Origin: DATKPA01 sp051955985
GTDB taxonomy: Bacteria; Planctomycetota; Phycisphaerae; WQYP01
Reading direction: 5' to 3'
Length of the DNA: 64,000 nucleotides
Assembly: GCA_051955985.1 (NCBI GenBank)
Contig: JBQCGD010000079.1
Coordinates: 1 to 64,000, forward strand
Program-made: the position numbers and the translations under genes
In this document: positions 1 through 8,505 of the stretch, piece after piece
Position numbering within the stretch: the first letter of the stretch is position 1
Layout: every line of letters starts with the position of its first letter
Notes under the pieces: model-generated
The model's input: only the letters and a program-made list of their open reading frames with translations
Told to the model about the DNA's origin: nothing
Database searches by the model: none

Positions 1-72
1 ATCGCTTTTGGGGGGCCGGTGGCGATGCGTATTGGGGCGCAGTCGCGGCTGGTGTGCGGGGGTGGGTGGGGT

Positions 73-107
73 TTTTCGATTTTTGATTTTCGATTTTCGA
101 TTTTTTG
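73..107. repeat. Heptamer tandem array, five units of TTTTCGA
   Basis: Five consecutive 7-bp units follow one another without a gap: TTTTCGA, TTTTTGA, TTTTCGA, TTTTCGA, TTTTTTG. The array lies in the non-coding stretch upstream of the U32 peptidase gene. The unit is the reverse complement (cyclically shifted) of the AAATCGA unit at 1840-1874, so both arrays belong to one sequence family in opposite orientations. Nothing else is visible in 1-245 apart from the palindrome at 147-166. Confidence 0.85.
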
Positions 108-146
108 GGCGGGGGGCGGCGTGTTTTTGGCGGCGGACAAACACTT

Positions 147-166
147 AGCCGACGGGGGCGTCGGCT
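147..166. repeat. Dispersed palindrome, copy 1
   Basis: The core GCCGACGGGGGCGTCGGC (148-165) is a 7-bp inverted repeat around GGGG; an A and a T extend the arms to 8 bp. The flanks (aacactt on the left, ccactttt on the right) are shared with copy 2. It lies about 80 bp upstream of the U32 start. On RNA it would form a strong GC-rich hairpin. Confidence 0.85.
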
Positions 167-245
167 CCACTTTTTGGTGGGGTCGTTTTGGAGGGGGTCG
201 GCGTGATAGAATGGGGGACTTCGTTTTTTGCAGGGAAATTCGTGT

Positions 246-2723
246 ATGGCGGGACGTGTGCCTGAGTTGCTTTCGCCGGCGGGGGATTGGGAGGCGTTGC
301 GCGCGGCGGTAGCGAATGGGGCGGATGCGGTGTATTTCGGGTTGGATCAGTTTAATGCGCGGCACCGGGCGACGAATTTCACGCTGGCGGAGTTGCCGGA
401 GGTGATGGGGTATCTGCACGCGCACAACGTGAAGGGGTTCCTCACGTTTAACACGCTCATTTTTTCGGATGAGCTGGAGTCGGCGGCGGAGTACATCACC
501 GCGGTGGCGGCGGCGGGGGTGGATGCGGTGATTGTGCAGGATTTGGGGGTGGCGAAGTTGATTCATGCGCTGGTGCCGACGCTGGCGATTCATGGGTCGA
601 CGCAGATGACGCTGACGGAGGCGGAGGGGATCAAGTTTGTGAAGGAGCTGGGGGTGGAGCGGGTGGTGGTGGCGCGGGAGCTGGGGGTGGCGGAGATTGG
701 GAAGATTGCGGCGGCGACGGAGATGCCGCTGGAAGTGTTTGTGCATGGGGCGTTGTGCGTGGCGTATTCGGGGCAGTGTTTGACGAGCGAGAGTTTGGGC
801 GGGCGGAGTGCGAACCGGGGGCAGTGTGCGCAGGCGTGCCGGTTGCCGTACCAGTTGATGGTGGATGGGGAGGTGCGGGACCTGGGGGAGAAGGCGTATC
901 TGCTGTCGCCGAGCGATCTGGCGGCGCATGAGTTGATCGGGGAGTTGACGGAGATGGGGGTGGCGTCGTTCAAGATTGAGGGGCGGTTGAAGAGTGCGCA
1001 TTATGTGGCGGCGACGACGCAGACGTACCGGGCGGCGATTGATGCGACGCGGGGGAATTTGAAATTTCAAATTTCAGAACAGCAGCGGCATGATTTGGAG
1101 CAGACGTTTTCCCGGGGGTTTACGCATGGGTTTTTGTCGGGGGTGAATCATCAGGAGCTGGTGGCGGCGCGGTTTCCGAAGGCGCGAGGGACGCGGGTGG
1201 GGACGGTGGTTTCGCGCGGGCCGCGGGCGATTGTCATTGAGACGAGTTCGGCGATTGCGCTCAAGGCGGGGGATGGGGTGCTGTTTGATGAGGGGCATCC
1301 GGAGCAGGATGAACAGGGTGGGCGCGTGTTTGCGGTGCGGACGATGGGGAAGAATCGGGTGGAGCTGCAGTTCCGCGAGGGGGATTTGAATCTGGCGTAC
1401 ATCAATCCGGGGGCGCTGGTGTGGAAGACGGATGATCCGGCGTTGAAGCGGCGGTTGGAGCATTCGTATTCGCGCGAGGGGGTGGTGCATCGGACGCCCG
1501 TGGATTTTGTGGTGCGGGCGTTTGTGGGCGAGCGGTTGGAATTGGTGGCGCGGGCGGAGGGGCATGAGGGGCGGGCGCGGTGGGAGGAGAAAGCGTTGGA
1601 GGAGGCGCGGAAGTTTGCGTTTTCGGAGGAGGGGGCGCGTGAGCAGTTGGGGCGGCTGGGGGATACGCCGTTTGAGTTGGGGGAGTTGCGGGTGGAGACG
1701 GATGGGCGGGCGATGGTGCCGAAGAGCGTACTGAATGAATTGCGGCGGGAGGTGGTGGAGAAGTTGCTGGGGCAGCGGCGGCGCGTGCATGTGGTTGGGA
1801 ATGCGCGAGCGTTGGAGGAATTGCGTGCCGAAGCGTCTCAAATCGAAAATCGAAACTTGAAAATCGAAAATCAACTCCACGTGCTGGTGCGGACGATGGA
1901 GCAGTTGGATGCGGTGATTGGGGCGCGCGGGGAGGTTCGGGCGGCGACGGTGTATGCGGATTTTGAGGATGTGCGGCGGTATCCGGAGGCGATTCGGAAG
2001 TGTCGGGAGGCGGGGATTGCGGTGGGGTTGGCGACGCTGCGGGTGGTGAAACCGGGGGAGGAGGGGTTTTTGAAGCAGGTGTCGGATTGTGAGCCGGACT
2101 TGCTGCTGGTGCGGCATCTGGGGGCGATTCATTACTATCGGGAGCGTGCGGGGCATTTGCCGCTGGTGGGGGATTTTGCGTTGAACATTGCGAACGAGCT
2201 GACGGCGAAAATTTTTGCGGATGCGGGGCTGGTGCGGATGGTGCCGTCGTATGACTTGAACTGGGTGCAGTTGAGCGCGATGCTGCGGCGGTTTGATGCG
2301 TCGCGGTTTGAGTGCGTGGTGCACCAGCACATGCCGATGTTTCACATGGAGCATTGCGTGTTTGCGCACACGCTGTCGAGCGGGAAGGATTTCCGGGACT
2401 GCGGGCGGCCGTGCGAGAAGCATCGGGTGGATTTGACGGACCGGGTCGGGGAGCCGCATCCGCTGGTGCCGGACGTGGGGTGCCGGAACACGCTGTTCAA
2501 TGCGAAGGCGCAGACGGCGGCGGAGTATATTCCGGAGATGGAGAAGCTGGGGATTCGGCATTACCGGGTGGAGATGCTGCGGGAGAGCGGGGAGGAGACG
2601 GTGAAGCTGCTGCGGTATTATGCGGCGGCGTTGCGCGGGGAGGCAGCGCCGGTGCAGACGTTGCGGAGTTTGCGGGTGCTGAATCAGTTGGGGGTGACGC
2701 GGGGGACGTTGGCGCATGAGTGA
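246..2723 (+). CDS. U32 family peptidase (RlhA/YdcP-like, long form)
   Basis: A protein of 825 residues. The N-terminus (PELLSPAGDWEALRAAVANG) and the block with GQCLTSESLGGRSANRGQC followed by AQACR (about residues 175-200) are the typical U32 signature with its conserved cysteines. The length matches the long form carrying the DUF3656-type middle region and a further C-terminal domain rich in Cys and His (HMEHCVF, DCGRPCEKH, VGCRN). Characterised bacterial U32 proteins of this group, such as E. coli RlhA and TrhP, act in hydroxylation of rRNA or tRNA rather than in proteolysis, so an RNA-modification role is more likely than a protease; this is inference. I prefer ATG 246 over the in-frame TTG at 228. 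Two heptamer arrays lie inside the gene (1056-1076 and 1840-1874). Codons are strongly G-ending. Confidence 0.9.
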   Translation: MAGRVPELLSPAGDWEALRAAVANGADAVYFGLDQFNARHRATNFTLAELPEVMGYLHAHNVKGFLTFNTLIFSDELESAAEYITAVAAAGVDAVIVQDLGVAKLIHALVPTLAIHGSTQMTLTEAEGIKFVKELGVERVVVARELGVAEIGKIAAATEMPLEVFVHGALCVAYSGQCLTSESLGGRSANRGQCAQACRLPYQLMVDGEVRDLGEKAYLLSPSDLAAHELIGELTEMGVASFKIEGRLKSAHYVAATTQTYRAAIDATRGNLKFQISEQQRHDLEQTFSRGFTHGFLSGVNHQELVAARFPKARGTRVGTVVSRGPRAIVIETSSAIALKAGDGVLFDEGHPEQDEQGGRVFAVRTMGKNRVELQFREGDLNLAYINPGALVWKTDDPALKRRLEHSYSREGVVHRTPVDFVVRAFVGERLELVARAEGHEGRARWEEKALEEARKFAFSEEGAREQLGRLGDTPFELGELRVETDGRAMVPKSVLNELRREVVEKLLGQRRRVHVVGNARALEELRAEASQIENRNLKIENQLHVLVRTMEQLDAVIGARGEVRAATVYADFEDVRRYPEAIRKCREAGIAVGLATLRVVKPGEEGFLKQVSDCEPDLLLVRHLGAIHYYRERAGHLPLVGDFALNIANELTAKIFADAGLVRMVPSYDLNWVQLSAMLRRFDASRFECVVHQHMPMFHMEHCVFAHTLSSGKDFRDCGRPCEKHRVDLTDRVGEPHPLVPDVGCRNTLFNAKAQTAAEYIPEMEKLGIRHYRVEMLRESGEETVKLLRYYAAALRGEAAPVQTLRSLRVLNQLGVTRGTLAHE
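1056..1076. repeat. Heptamer array inside the U32 gene, three units
   Basis: Three 7-bp units in a row: AATTTGA, AATTTCA, AATTTCA. The 21 bp keep the reading frame and encode about residues 271-277 (NLKFQIS). The AT-rich array stands out in a gene with almost entirely G/C third positions, which suggests an insertion tolerated at a loop. Confidence 0.75.
1840..1874. repeat. Heptamer array inside the U32 gene, five units of AAATCGA
   Basis: Five units: AAATCGA, AAATCGA, AACTTGA, AAATCGA, AAATCAA. They encode the segment QIENRNLKIENQ at about residues 532-543, between a helix (ALEELRAEAS) and the next domain (LHVLVRTMEQLDAV), so probably at an interdomain linker. The unit equals that of the array at 73-107 read on the other strand. 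Confidence 0.85.
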
Positions 2724-2726
2724 GAA

Positions 2727-2758
2727 GGTTGAGTGGTTGAGTGGTTAAGTGGGTGGGG
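2727..2758. repeat. Octamer tandem repeat after the U32 gene
   Basis: Period of 8 bp: GGTTGAGT, GGTTGAGT, GGTTAAGT, then a decayed GGGTGGGG. It starts three bases after the U32 stop codon and fills part of the gap to the convergent C-S lyase gene. It resembles the 7-bp arrays in style but not in period. Confidence 0.7.
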
Positions 2759-2802
2759 AGAGGGTGCAATGTGTTTTTGCGGGCATATGAGGCCGCGAAC
2801 AC

Positions 2803-4017
2803 TTAGCCGACGGGGGCGTCGGCTCCACTTTTGTTGTGGGCGCGGGCGAGGCGGGTGAGAGCTTCGGTGAGGATGGGGCGGCTGGTGGCGAAGTTGAGGC
2901 GGACGAAGCCCTGGTAGTTGGTGCCGAAGTCGGGGCCATTGTTGAGGGCGACTTTGGCTTCCTTGAGCAGGTAGTTGAAGATGTCGGCGACGTGGGGGTG
3001 GGCGCGGTAGTCGAGGAAGGCGAGGTAGGTGGCCTGGACGTGGGGGATGGTGACGCCGGGGAGGTGGGTGTGGACGAAGTTTTCGAGGAAGGTGCGGTTG
3101 TCGCGGAGGTAGTCGAGGACGGCGGCGAGCCAGTGGCCGTCGTCGGAGAGGGCGGCTTTCCACATGGCGACGGCCATGGCGGTGGGGTGACCGGCGACCC
3201 AGGCGGCGGCTTTGACGACGCGGGAGAGGAGTGGGGCGTCGTGGGAGAGCATGGCGCCGATTCCGAGGCCGGCGGTGTTGTAGGTTTTGCAGGGGCCGGT
3301 GAGGGTGAGGGTGCGCTGGCGGAGGTGTTCGTCGGCGACCATCGCGAAGGGGGTGTGGGTGCCTTCGAGGGTGAGGTCGGCGTGGAGTTCGTCGGAGACG
3401 ACGTGGAGGTGGTGGCGGTTGGCGAAGTCGGCGAGTTGGGAAAGTTCGTCGGGGGTGAAGAGGCGGCCGGTGGGGTTGTGGGGGTGGCAGAGGAGGAGGA
3501 GTTTGGCGGGGGTGTTGTTTTGGCCGAGGGCGGCGTGTTCGAGGGAGTCCCAGTTGATTTGCCAGAGGCCGGCGTGGGAGGTGGGCGGGGTCATGGGGGC
3601 TTCACGGAGTTCGCGGTGGTGGTCGGTGATGGCGAGGAGGAAGGGCGGGTAGGCGGGGGTGAGGGTGATGACGGGATCGCCGGGGTTGGTGAGGCCGAGG
3701 ATAGCGGTGCCGATGCAGGGGACGACGCCGGGGAGGAAGCGGACCCAGTTTCGGTTCGGGAGGTTTTGCCAGGCGCCTCCGCCCACGCGCTCGAGTTTTT
3801 CGCGGAGGAGGCGGAGGAGTTCGGGGTCGCCTTCGACGTGGTTGTAGCCGAGGGTCTGGGTGAGGCGGGATTGGAGGGCGGCGCGGATGGAGGGGGCGAT
3901 GGCGAAATCCATGTCGGCGACCCAGAGGGGGAGGACGTCGGCGGGGTACTTGGTCCATTTGAAGTTGTCGGGGTGGCGGAGGGTGGGGATGTCGAGTTCG
4001 AGGTCGGAGCGTTGCAC
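2803..4017 (-). CDS. PatB/MalY-type pyridoxal-phosphate C-S lyase (class I/II aminotransferase fold)
   Basis: A protein of 404 residues, the usual length of MalY/PatB cystathionine beta-lyase-type enzymes, which split C-S bonds of cysteine conjugates or cystathionine to pyruvate, ammonia and a thiol in the cytoplasm. Family signs: PADVLPLWVADMDF near the N-terminus, the turn CHPHNPTGR, the SDELHADL segment, and the PLP lysine in GPCKTYNTAGLG. The start is a GTG with a weak ribosome site. The end is unusual: the last seven residues (GADAPVG) and the TAA stop are supplied by copy 2 of the dispersed palindrome. Convergent with the U32 gene. The exact substrate cannot be told from sequence; a class I aminotransferase is the alternative. 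Confidence 0.88.
   Translation of the reverse strand: MQRSDLELDIPTLRHPDNFKWTKYPADVLPLWVADMDFAIAPSIRAALQSRLTQTLGYNHVEGDPELLRLLREKLERVGGGAWQNLPNRNWVRFLPGVVPCIGTAILGLTNPGDPVITLTPAYPPFLLAITDHHRELREAPMTPPTSHAGLWQINWDSLEHAALGQNNTPAKLLLLCHPHNPTGRLFTPDELSQLADFANRHHLHVVSDELHADLTLEGTHTPFAMVADEHLRQRTLTLTGPCKTYNTAGLGIGAMLSHDAPLLSRVVKAAAWVAGHPTAMAVAMWKAALSDDGHWLAAVLDYLRDNRTFLENFVHTHLPGVTIPHVQATYLAFLDYRAHPHVADIFNYLLKEAKVALNNGPDFGTNYQGFVRLNFATSRPILTEALTRLARAHNKSGADAPVG
2805..2824. repeat. Dispersed palindrome, copy 2 (overlaps a CDS end)
   Basis: Core at 2806-2823 is identical to copy 1, with the same left flank (aacactt) and right flank (ccactttt). Here it overlaps the 3' end of the C-S lyase gene: its minus strand encodes GADAPVG, and the TAA stop is read from its left flank. 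Confidence 0.85.
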
Positions 4018-4074
4018 GGATCACCGGGGAGGGATAAATGAGCCACGAAAGACACACAAGACACGACAGGGTTG

Positions 4075-4365
4075 TTATTTTTTCTTCTTTTTGCGGGCAG
4101 CTTTTTTGCGGAGGTATTCGAGGAATTCGTTGGCCATGAGGGGGGCTTCGGATTGGAGGAGGGCGGGGATGCGGTCGTCCTTGACGCCGAGGCCGGAGGG
4201 GTCGTCGTATTCGCGGTCGTCGTAGGCAACGTTTTCCCATTGGCCATCGACTTTTTTCTGGAACTGGTAGCGGAAGACGAGAGGCTTGTCGCTGACGTGG
4301 AGGATGTCCATGCGGTAGGAGGTGCCGGCGTCTTCGAAGTTGTGTTCGATGTTCATGTTTTGCAT
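4075..4365 (-). CDS. Hypothetical small protein with lysine-rich tail
   Basis: 96 residues, not recognised. No signal peptide or membrane segment is visible. The middle is acidic (AYDDREYDDPSGLGVKDD) and the C-terminus is strongly basic, ending KKAARKKKKK, which may bind nucleic acid or simply aid solubility. The start could be ATG 4365 or ATG 4356; neither has a clear ribosome site. It lies between the C-S lyase and the DUF6065-like gene, all on the minus strand. C-rich coding strand like its neighbours, which supports it being a real gene. Confidence 0.6.
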   Translation of the reverse strand: MQNMNIEHNFEDAGTSYRMDILHVSDKPLVFRYQFQKKVDGQWENVAYDDREYDDPSGLGVKDDRIPALLQSEAPLMANEFLEYLRKKAARKKKKK

Positions 4366-4459
4366 GGCGGGTGTCTCGCTGCGGGTGGAGGTGCGTACGG
4401 CCTGCGCTTATGGTACTTGGAGGAGGAGGTTCTGACGATCAGAAAATGCTGCCGAAAAT

Positions 4460-4479
4460 GGCCGACGAGGGCGTCGGCC
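4460..4479. repeat. Dispersed palindrome, copy 3
   Basis: Core GCCGACGAGGGCGTCGGC differs by one loop base from copies 1 and 2; the arms extend to 8 bp as GGCCGACG/CGTCGGCC, followed by ccactt. It ends five bases from the stop codon of the minus-strand gene at 4485-5270, at the position where a transcription terminator would lie. No U-tract follows on the minus strand. Confidence 0.85.
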
Positions 4480-4484
4480 CCACT

Positions 4485-5270
4485 TTACTCGATGACGTGG
4501 AAGGTGGACTTGGCCTGCTGGCGGACGTAGGTGCGGGTGATGTCGAGGGTGGCTTTGGCGACCGGGGTCTCTTCTCCGTGGCCGTGGGGTTTGCCGTGTT
4601 TCTGGAGCCAGCGTTGGCCGCGGTCGAAGAAGGCGTCGAATTCGGCGGGGTCCATCTGTTTGGCGAAGTAGGCGTCGCGGCGGACGGGGATGATGCGGCA
4701 GAGGGGTTCGCCTTTTTTGATTTGGATGCGCTTGGCCCCTCCCCGCGCGGGGTCGAGTTCGAGGACGCAATGCCAGGGGTAGTTGGCGGGGTACCAGTCG
4801 GTTTCGACGAGGGCGGAGACGGCGCGGAAGGGGCGATTGAGGTTGGGGATGTCGGTGATGAGGAGGAGTTCGTTGGGGTCGGTGGCGAGGTAGAGGAAGG
4901 TTTGGACTTTGACCTGGTGCTTGATGATGTCGTAGACGTTGTCGGAAATGACGTGGGGGAGTTTTTGACCCTTTTCCCAGAACCAGGCGTAGTCCTGGGT
5001 GAGGGGGCGGCCGGGGGTTTGGTCGTCGGGGGACCAGTCGAAGTCGCTGGCGAGGGTGAGGGGCTTCTGAAGAATCCACTTGCCCCCCCCACCGCGGGAG
5101 TAGCGGAAGTCGAGGTCGAAGTTGGCGAGGAGGTCGTAGCCGAAGCCATTGGCGCCGCGGATGGGCGGGCATTCTTCGGGCCAGCCTTTTCCTTTGCCGG
5201 GCTTGTGGAGGATTTCGCGCGCCGGGGCGGGGGCGAAGAGTTCCTGGCGGAATTTGTAGAATTTGATCAT
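4485..5270 (-). CDS. Conserved hypothetical protein, DUF6065-like
   Basis: 261 residues from ATG 5270 (MIKFYKFRQELF); the longer frame upstream runs through a heptamer array and is not used. I do not know its function. The order of features resembles DUF6065 proteins: an N-terminal part with an ANGFGYDLLANFD segment, then a DPNELLLITDIPNLNRP block, the string ALVETDWYPANYPWHCVLEL and the turn KKGEPLCRIIPV. Those are cytosolic proteins of unknown role, often near biosynthetic or oxygenase genes. No membrane segment or signal peptide. The family call is from pattern memory and should be checked by profile search; that it is a real gene is well supported. Confidence 0.65.
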   Translation of the reverse strand: MIKFYKFRQELFAPAPAREILHKPGKGKGWPEECPPIRGANGFGYDLLANFDLDFRYSRGGGGKWILQKPLTLASDFDWSPDDQTPGRPLTQDYAWFWEKGQKLPHVISDNVYDIIKHQVKVQTFLYLATDPNELLLITDIPNLNRPFRAVSALVETDWYPANYPWHCVLELDPARGGAKRIQIKKGEPLCRIIPVRRDAYFAKQMDPAEFDAFFDRGQRWLQKHGKPHGHGEETPVAKATLDITRTYVRQQAKSTFHVIE

Positions 5271-5313
5271 GGGGGGAGTATATAGGATGCGTGCTTTGCA
5301 CGCGGCGGAATTG

Positions 5314-5348
5314 TTCGGGGTTCGGGATTCGGGGCTCGGGGTCCGGGT
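5314..5348. repeat. Heptamer tandem array, five units of TTCGGGG type
   Basis: Five units in a row: TTCGGGG, TTCGGGA, TTCGGGG, CTCGGGG, TCCGGGT. It lies in the gap between the divergent genes starting at 5270 (minus) and 5389 (plus), a place where promoters for both should be. No convincing -35/-10 pair is visible around it. Confidence 0.85.
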
Positions 5349-5388
5349 TTTTGTTTGACAGGTTTTGGTGTGGGGGGAGAATGCGTTC

Positions 5389-6144
5389 ATGGGCGATGGG
5401 TTGAGACATTCTTTGTGCCGGTGGTGTTATGAGAAGGTGCCGCTGGAAGTGCTTTGCGCGGAGGTGAAGGGGATGGGGTTTGAGGGGGTTGATCTGGTGG
5501 GGCCGGGGGAGTTTGAGGTGTTGAAGCGGTTTGGGCTGGTGGGGACGATGACGCCGACGCATACGATTGAGAGGGGGTTGGCGCATCGGGAGAATCATGG
5601 GGAGTGTTTGAGCGCGATTCGGGGGGCAATTGAGAAGACGGCGGAGGCGGGGTTTCCGAATGTGATTTGTTTTTCGGGGAATCGGTATGGGATAGATCGG
5701 GGGGAGGGGATGCGGAATTGTGCGGCGGCGGTCAAGGAAGTTGTGGGGGAGGCGGAGCGGCGCGGAGTGACGTTGTGCATGGAGCTTTTGAACAGCAAGG
5801 TGGATCATCCGGATTATTTGTGTGATCACACGGCGTGGGGGACGGAGTTGGTGAAGATGGTGGGGTCGCCGCGGTTTAAACTGCTGTATGACATTTATCA
5901 CATGCAGATCATGGAGGGGGATATTATTGCGACGATTCGGGCGAATCGGGAATACATCGGGCATTTTCATACGGGCGGGGTGCCGGGGCGGAACGAGATT
6001 GATGCGAAGCAGGAGTTGAATTATGCGGGGATTGTGGGGGCGATCCGGGGGATGGGGTGGGAGGGGTGGATTGCGCAGGAGTTTTTGCCGCGGGGGGAGT
6101 GGATGGGGGCGCTTGCCAACGCGTGGAAGATTTGCCAAGCGTAA
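5389..6144 (+). CDS. Hydroxypyruvate isomerase-like TIM barrel protein
   Basis: 251 residues from ATG 5389, preceded at a good distance by GGGGGAG; the frame open from 5365 has no better site. It is an AP-endonuclease-2/xylose-isomerase-like TIM barrel. Hyi-type signs are RHSLCRWCYEKVPLEVLC at the start, the metal and substrate region TLCMELLNSKVDHPDYLCD, KLLYDIYHMQIMEGD, and HFHTGGVPGRNEID with EFLPR near the end. Hyi interconverts hydroxypyruvate and tartronate semialdehyde; relatives in Planctomycetota are many and their substrates unknown. Acidic ligands for the metal are present (E in CMELLN, D in LYDIYH, H in HFHTG, E in QEFLPR). Divergent from the DUF6065-like gene. Confidence 0.85.
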   Translation: MGDGLRHSLCRWCYEKVPLEVLCAEVKGMGFEGVDLVGPGEFEVLKRFGLVGTMTPTHTIERGLAHRENHGECLSAIRGAIEKTAEAGFPNVICFSGNRYGIDRGEGMRNCAAAVKEVVGEAERRGVTLCMELLNSKVDHPDYLCDHTAWGTELVKMVGSPRFKLLYDIYHMQIMEGDIIATIRANREYIGHFHTGGVPGRNEIDAKQELNYAGIVGAIRGMGWEGWIAQEFLPRGEWMGALANAWKICQA

Positions 6145-6219
6145 ACGGGGTACGTGCGCGAGGCGCGGCCCTTCTTGATCGTGCGTCGGAGCCCTCGGCT
6201 TTCCAGCCGGGGTTCGGGT

Positions 6220-8310
6220 CTATACCGCGACGGCGGCTTTTTTCTGGGTCTGCGTGTGGGGCCAGGCGGGGGCTTTGTTGAGGATGTCTTCCCAGAAGAC
6301 GCGGAGGACTTCGGCGACGGACCAGGCCTGGGCGGGACAGCCGCGCGGGGTGAAGGGGGCGTCGCCGTCGGCGATTTCGGAGATGGAGCCGAGGCCGGCG
6401 GTGAGGAGGTGAGCTTTGAAGGGTTCGATGAAGGCGGCGGCTTCTTTGCGGGCGGCGTCGGTGTTGCCGCGGACTTTGACGTAGGCGGAGACGAAGGGGC
6501 CGATGAGCCAGGGCCAGACGGTTCCCTGGTGGTAGGCCATGTCGCGGGCGCGCTGGTCGCCGGTGATGCGGCCGTGGTATTGGGGGGAGCCGGGGGCGAG
6601 GGTGCGCATGCCCATGGGGGTGAGGAGTTGTTTCTGGCAGACGGCGACGATGCCGCGCTGGGCTTCCTCGGTGAGGGGGGAGAAGGGGAGGGAGACGGCG
6701 AGGAGCTGGTTGGGGCGGATGGAGCCGTCCTGTCCGCCATCGTCGCCGATGACGTCGAAGAGGCAGTTTTGCGAGGAATTCCAGTAGGTTTTTTCGTAGA
6801 TCTGCTGGACGCGTTCGGCGAGTTGGGTGAAGCCGACGGCGCGGGTGGAATCGTTGGCGCGTTCGGCGAGGAGGGCCATCACGCGGAGGTTGGAGTACCA
6901 GAGGGCGTTGATTTCGACGGGTTTGCCGTGGCGCGGGGTGACGACCCAGTCGCCGATCTTGGCGTCCATCCAGGTGGGCTGGTGGTTGCCGTCGCCGGCG
7001 CGGATGAGGCCGTCCTTGTCCATGCGGATGCCGAAGTCGGTGCCGTCGCGGTAGGACTCCATGATTTCGCAGAGCTTGGGATAGAGGTACTTGGCGAGGA
7101 AGGGGAGGTCGCCGGAGTAGCGCCAGTACTGGTAGGCGGCGTGGACGAACCACATGGAGGCGTCGACGGTGTTGTAGTCGGGGGTGAAGGCCTTGTCGGG
7201 GAAGCGGTTGGGGAGGCAGCCGCGGCGCATGTGGTCGGCGAAGGTGGAGAGGACGGACTTGGCGACATCGAAGCGGCCGGTGACGAGGGTGAGGCCGGGG
7301 AGGGAGATGAAGGTGTCGCGGCCCCAGTCTTCGAACCAGGGGTAGCCGGCGATGACGGATTTTTTCTCCGACGTTTCGCCGCGCTGGACGATGAACTGGT
7401 CGGCGGCGAGGGAGAGCTTGGAGAGGAGGTCTTCGTTGGAATTGGGGGCGGGCGTTTTTTTCTGGGCATCGGGGGAGGCGAACGCGGAGGCCCGTTTCTG
7501 GTAGCGTTCTTTCTCTTTCTGGATGAGCTGTTCGTGCTCGGACCAGAGGATGCTCCTGGTGGAGGCGATGAAGCCGACGGGGGTGTTGGGCGTGAGGGTG
7601 TATTCCAGGACGCCGGGGGTCCAGAGGTCTTCGCGGTCGGGGTAGCCGCGCTGGCGTTCGACGCGGAAGGTGAAGTTGTACCACCAGCAGGCGTTGACGT
7701 TGAAGCGGTCGGCGTTGTGGTTGAAGAAGAGTTTGACGGGGCATTCGGGGGCCTGGAGGGCGAGGGCGCCGTCGCTCTGGGAGGCGACGGTCCACCAGGG
7801 GCGCTGATTCAACTGGATGGTGGCGTGGAAATCGCGGCCGGCGAGCATGGGTTGAAGCTGGAGCTTGACGGGGATGTTGCCGGAGTTGGAGATGAGGGCG
7901 TAGCGGACGATGACCGTGTCCTGGCCGTGGACGAGGGTGATGGATTTTTCGATGACGGCATCGCCGGCCTGGAAGCGCCAGACGGGCGCGTGGCCGAGCT
8001 CGAAGGAAATGAGGGACTTGTATCCCTGGGGGTGGATGATGTCGGCGAATTCATCGGTGGAGAGATCAACGACGCCGCCGTCGGCACCGCCGCCGCCCGG
8101 GATGACGATGCGGTCTTCGACACGGGAGAGGACGACGTAGCGCTGCACGGGGGGATGGGCTGCGACGACGAGGAGGCCGTGGTATTTGCGCGTGTTCGCG
8201 CCGGCGACGGTACCGGAGGCGTAACCGCCGAGTCCGTTGGTGAGGAGCCACTCGGCATTGATGGAATTGTCGAAGTTGCGGCAGGCTGCGGTATCGAAAG
8301 AGATTGTCAC
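6220..8310 (-). CDS. Glycogen debranching enzyme (amylo-alpha-1,6-glucosidase, GH133-like)
   Basis: 696 residues from GTG 8310, which has GGGAG eight bases upstream; the ATG at 8373 lacks a site. The N-terminal domain (NAEWLLTNGLGGYASGTVAGAN, TRKYHGLLV) is the GDE N-terminal sugar-binding domain of the archaeal/bacterial type, about residues 1-260. The C-terminal alpha/alpha barrel carries the catalytic signature EDWGRDTFISLPGL at about residues 327-340 and ARDMAYHQGTVWPWLIGPF further on. The enzyme removes alpha-1,6 branches of glycogen in the cytoplasm. Together with the trehalose enzyme at 44 kb and the CBM-bearing ParA at 50 kb it points to stored glucan. Coding strand is C-rich. Confidence 0.93.
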   Translation of the reverse strand: MTISFDTAACRNFDNSINAEWLLTNGLGGYASGTVAGANTRKYHGLLVVAAHPPVQRYVVLSRVEDRIVIPGGGGADGGVVDLSTDEFADIIHPQGYKSLISFELGHAPVWRFQAGDAVIEKSITLVHGQDTVIVRYALISNSGNIPVKLQLQPMLAGRDFHATIQLNQRPWWTVASQSDGALALQAPECPVKLFFNHNADRFNVNACWWYNFTFRVERQRGYPDREDLWTPGVLEYTLTPNTPVGFIASTRSILWSEHEQLIQKEKERYQKRASAFASPDAQKKTPAPNSNEDLLSKLSLAADQFIVQRGETSEKKSVIAGYPWFEDWGRDTFISLPGLTLVTGRFDVAKSVLSTFADHMRRGCLPNRFPDKAFTPDYNTVDASMWFVHAAYQYWRYSGDLPFLAKYLYPKLCEIMESYRDGTDFGIRMDKDGLIRAGDGNHQPTWMDAKIGDWVVTPRHGKPVEINALWYSNLRVMALLAERANDSTRAVGFTQLAERVQQIYEKTYWNSSQNCLFDVIGDDGGQDGSIRPNQLLAVSLPFSPLTEEAQRGIVAVCQKQLLTPMGMRTLAPGSPQYHGRITGDQRARDMAYHQGTVWPWLIGPFVSAYVKVRGNTDAARKEAAAFIEPFKAHLLTAGLGSISEIADGDAPFTPRGCPAQAWSVAEVLRVFWEDILNKAPAWPHTQTQKKAAVAV

Positions 8311-8481
8311 GTCGTCTCCCTGGAAATTAACAAGGCAGTGCGGTGGGGGCTGAGGCGGGCTCAGCGGGCGCATGGGGTATTATCGCCGCTGGGTGCGTGG
8401 TTAGCTACCGTGCGGGGAGGGTACGGGCTCTGCGCCTGGAGGGATTGTTCTCTGGCCGCGGATTCGGTTTGCCGAAGGATT

Positions 8482-8501
8482 GGCCGACGGGGGCGTCGGC
8501 C
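8482..8501. repeat. Dispersed palindrome, copy 4
   Basis: Core GCCGACGGGGGCGTCGGC at 8483-8500, arms extended to 8 bp with G and C, followed by ccact. It begins four bases beyond the stop codon of the Gfo/Idh gene (8506-8508), as copy 3 does for its gene. Confidence 0.85.
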
Positions 8502-8505
8502 CCAC

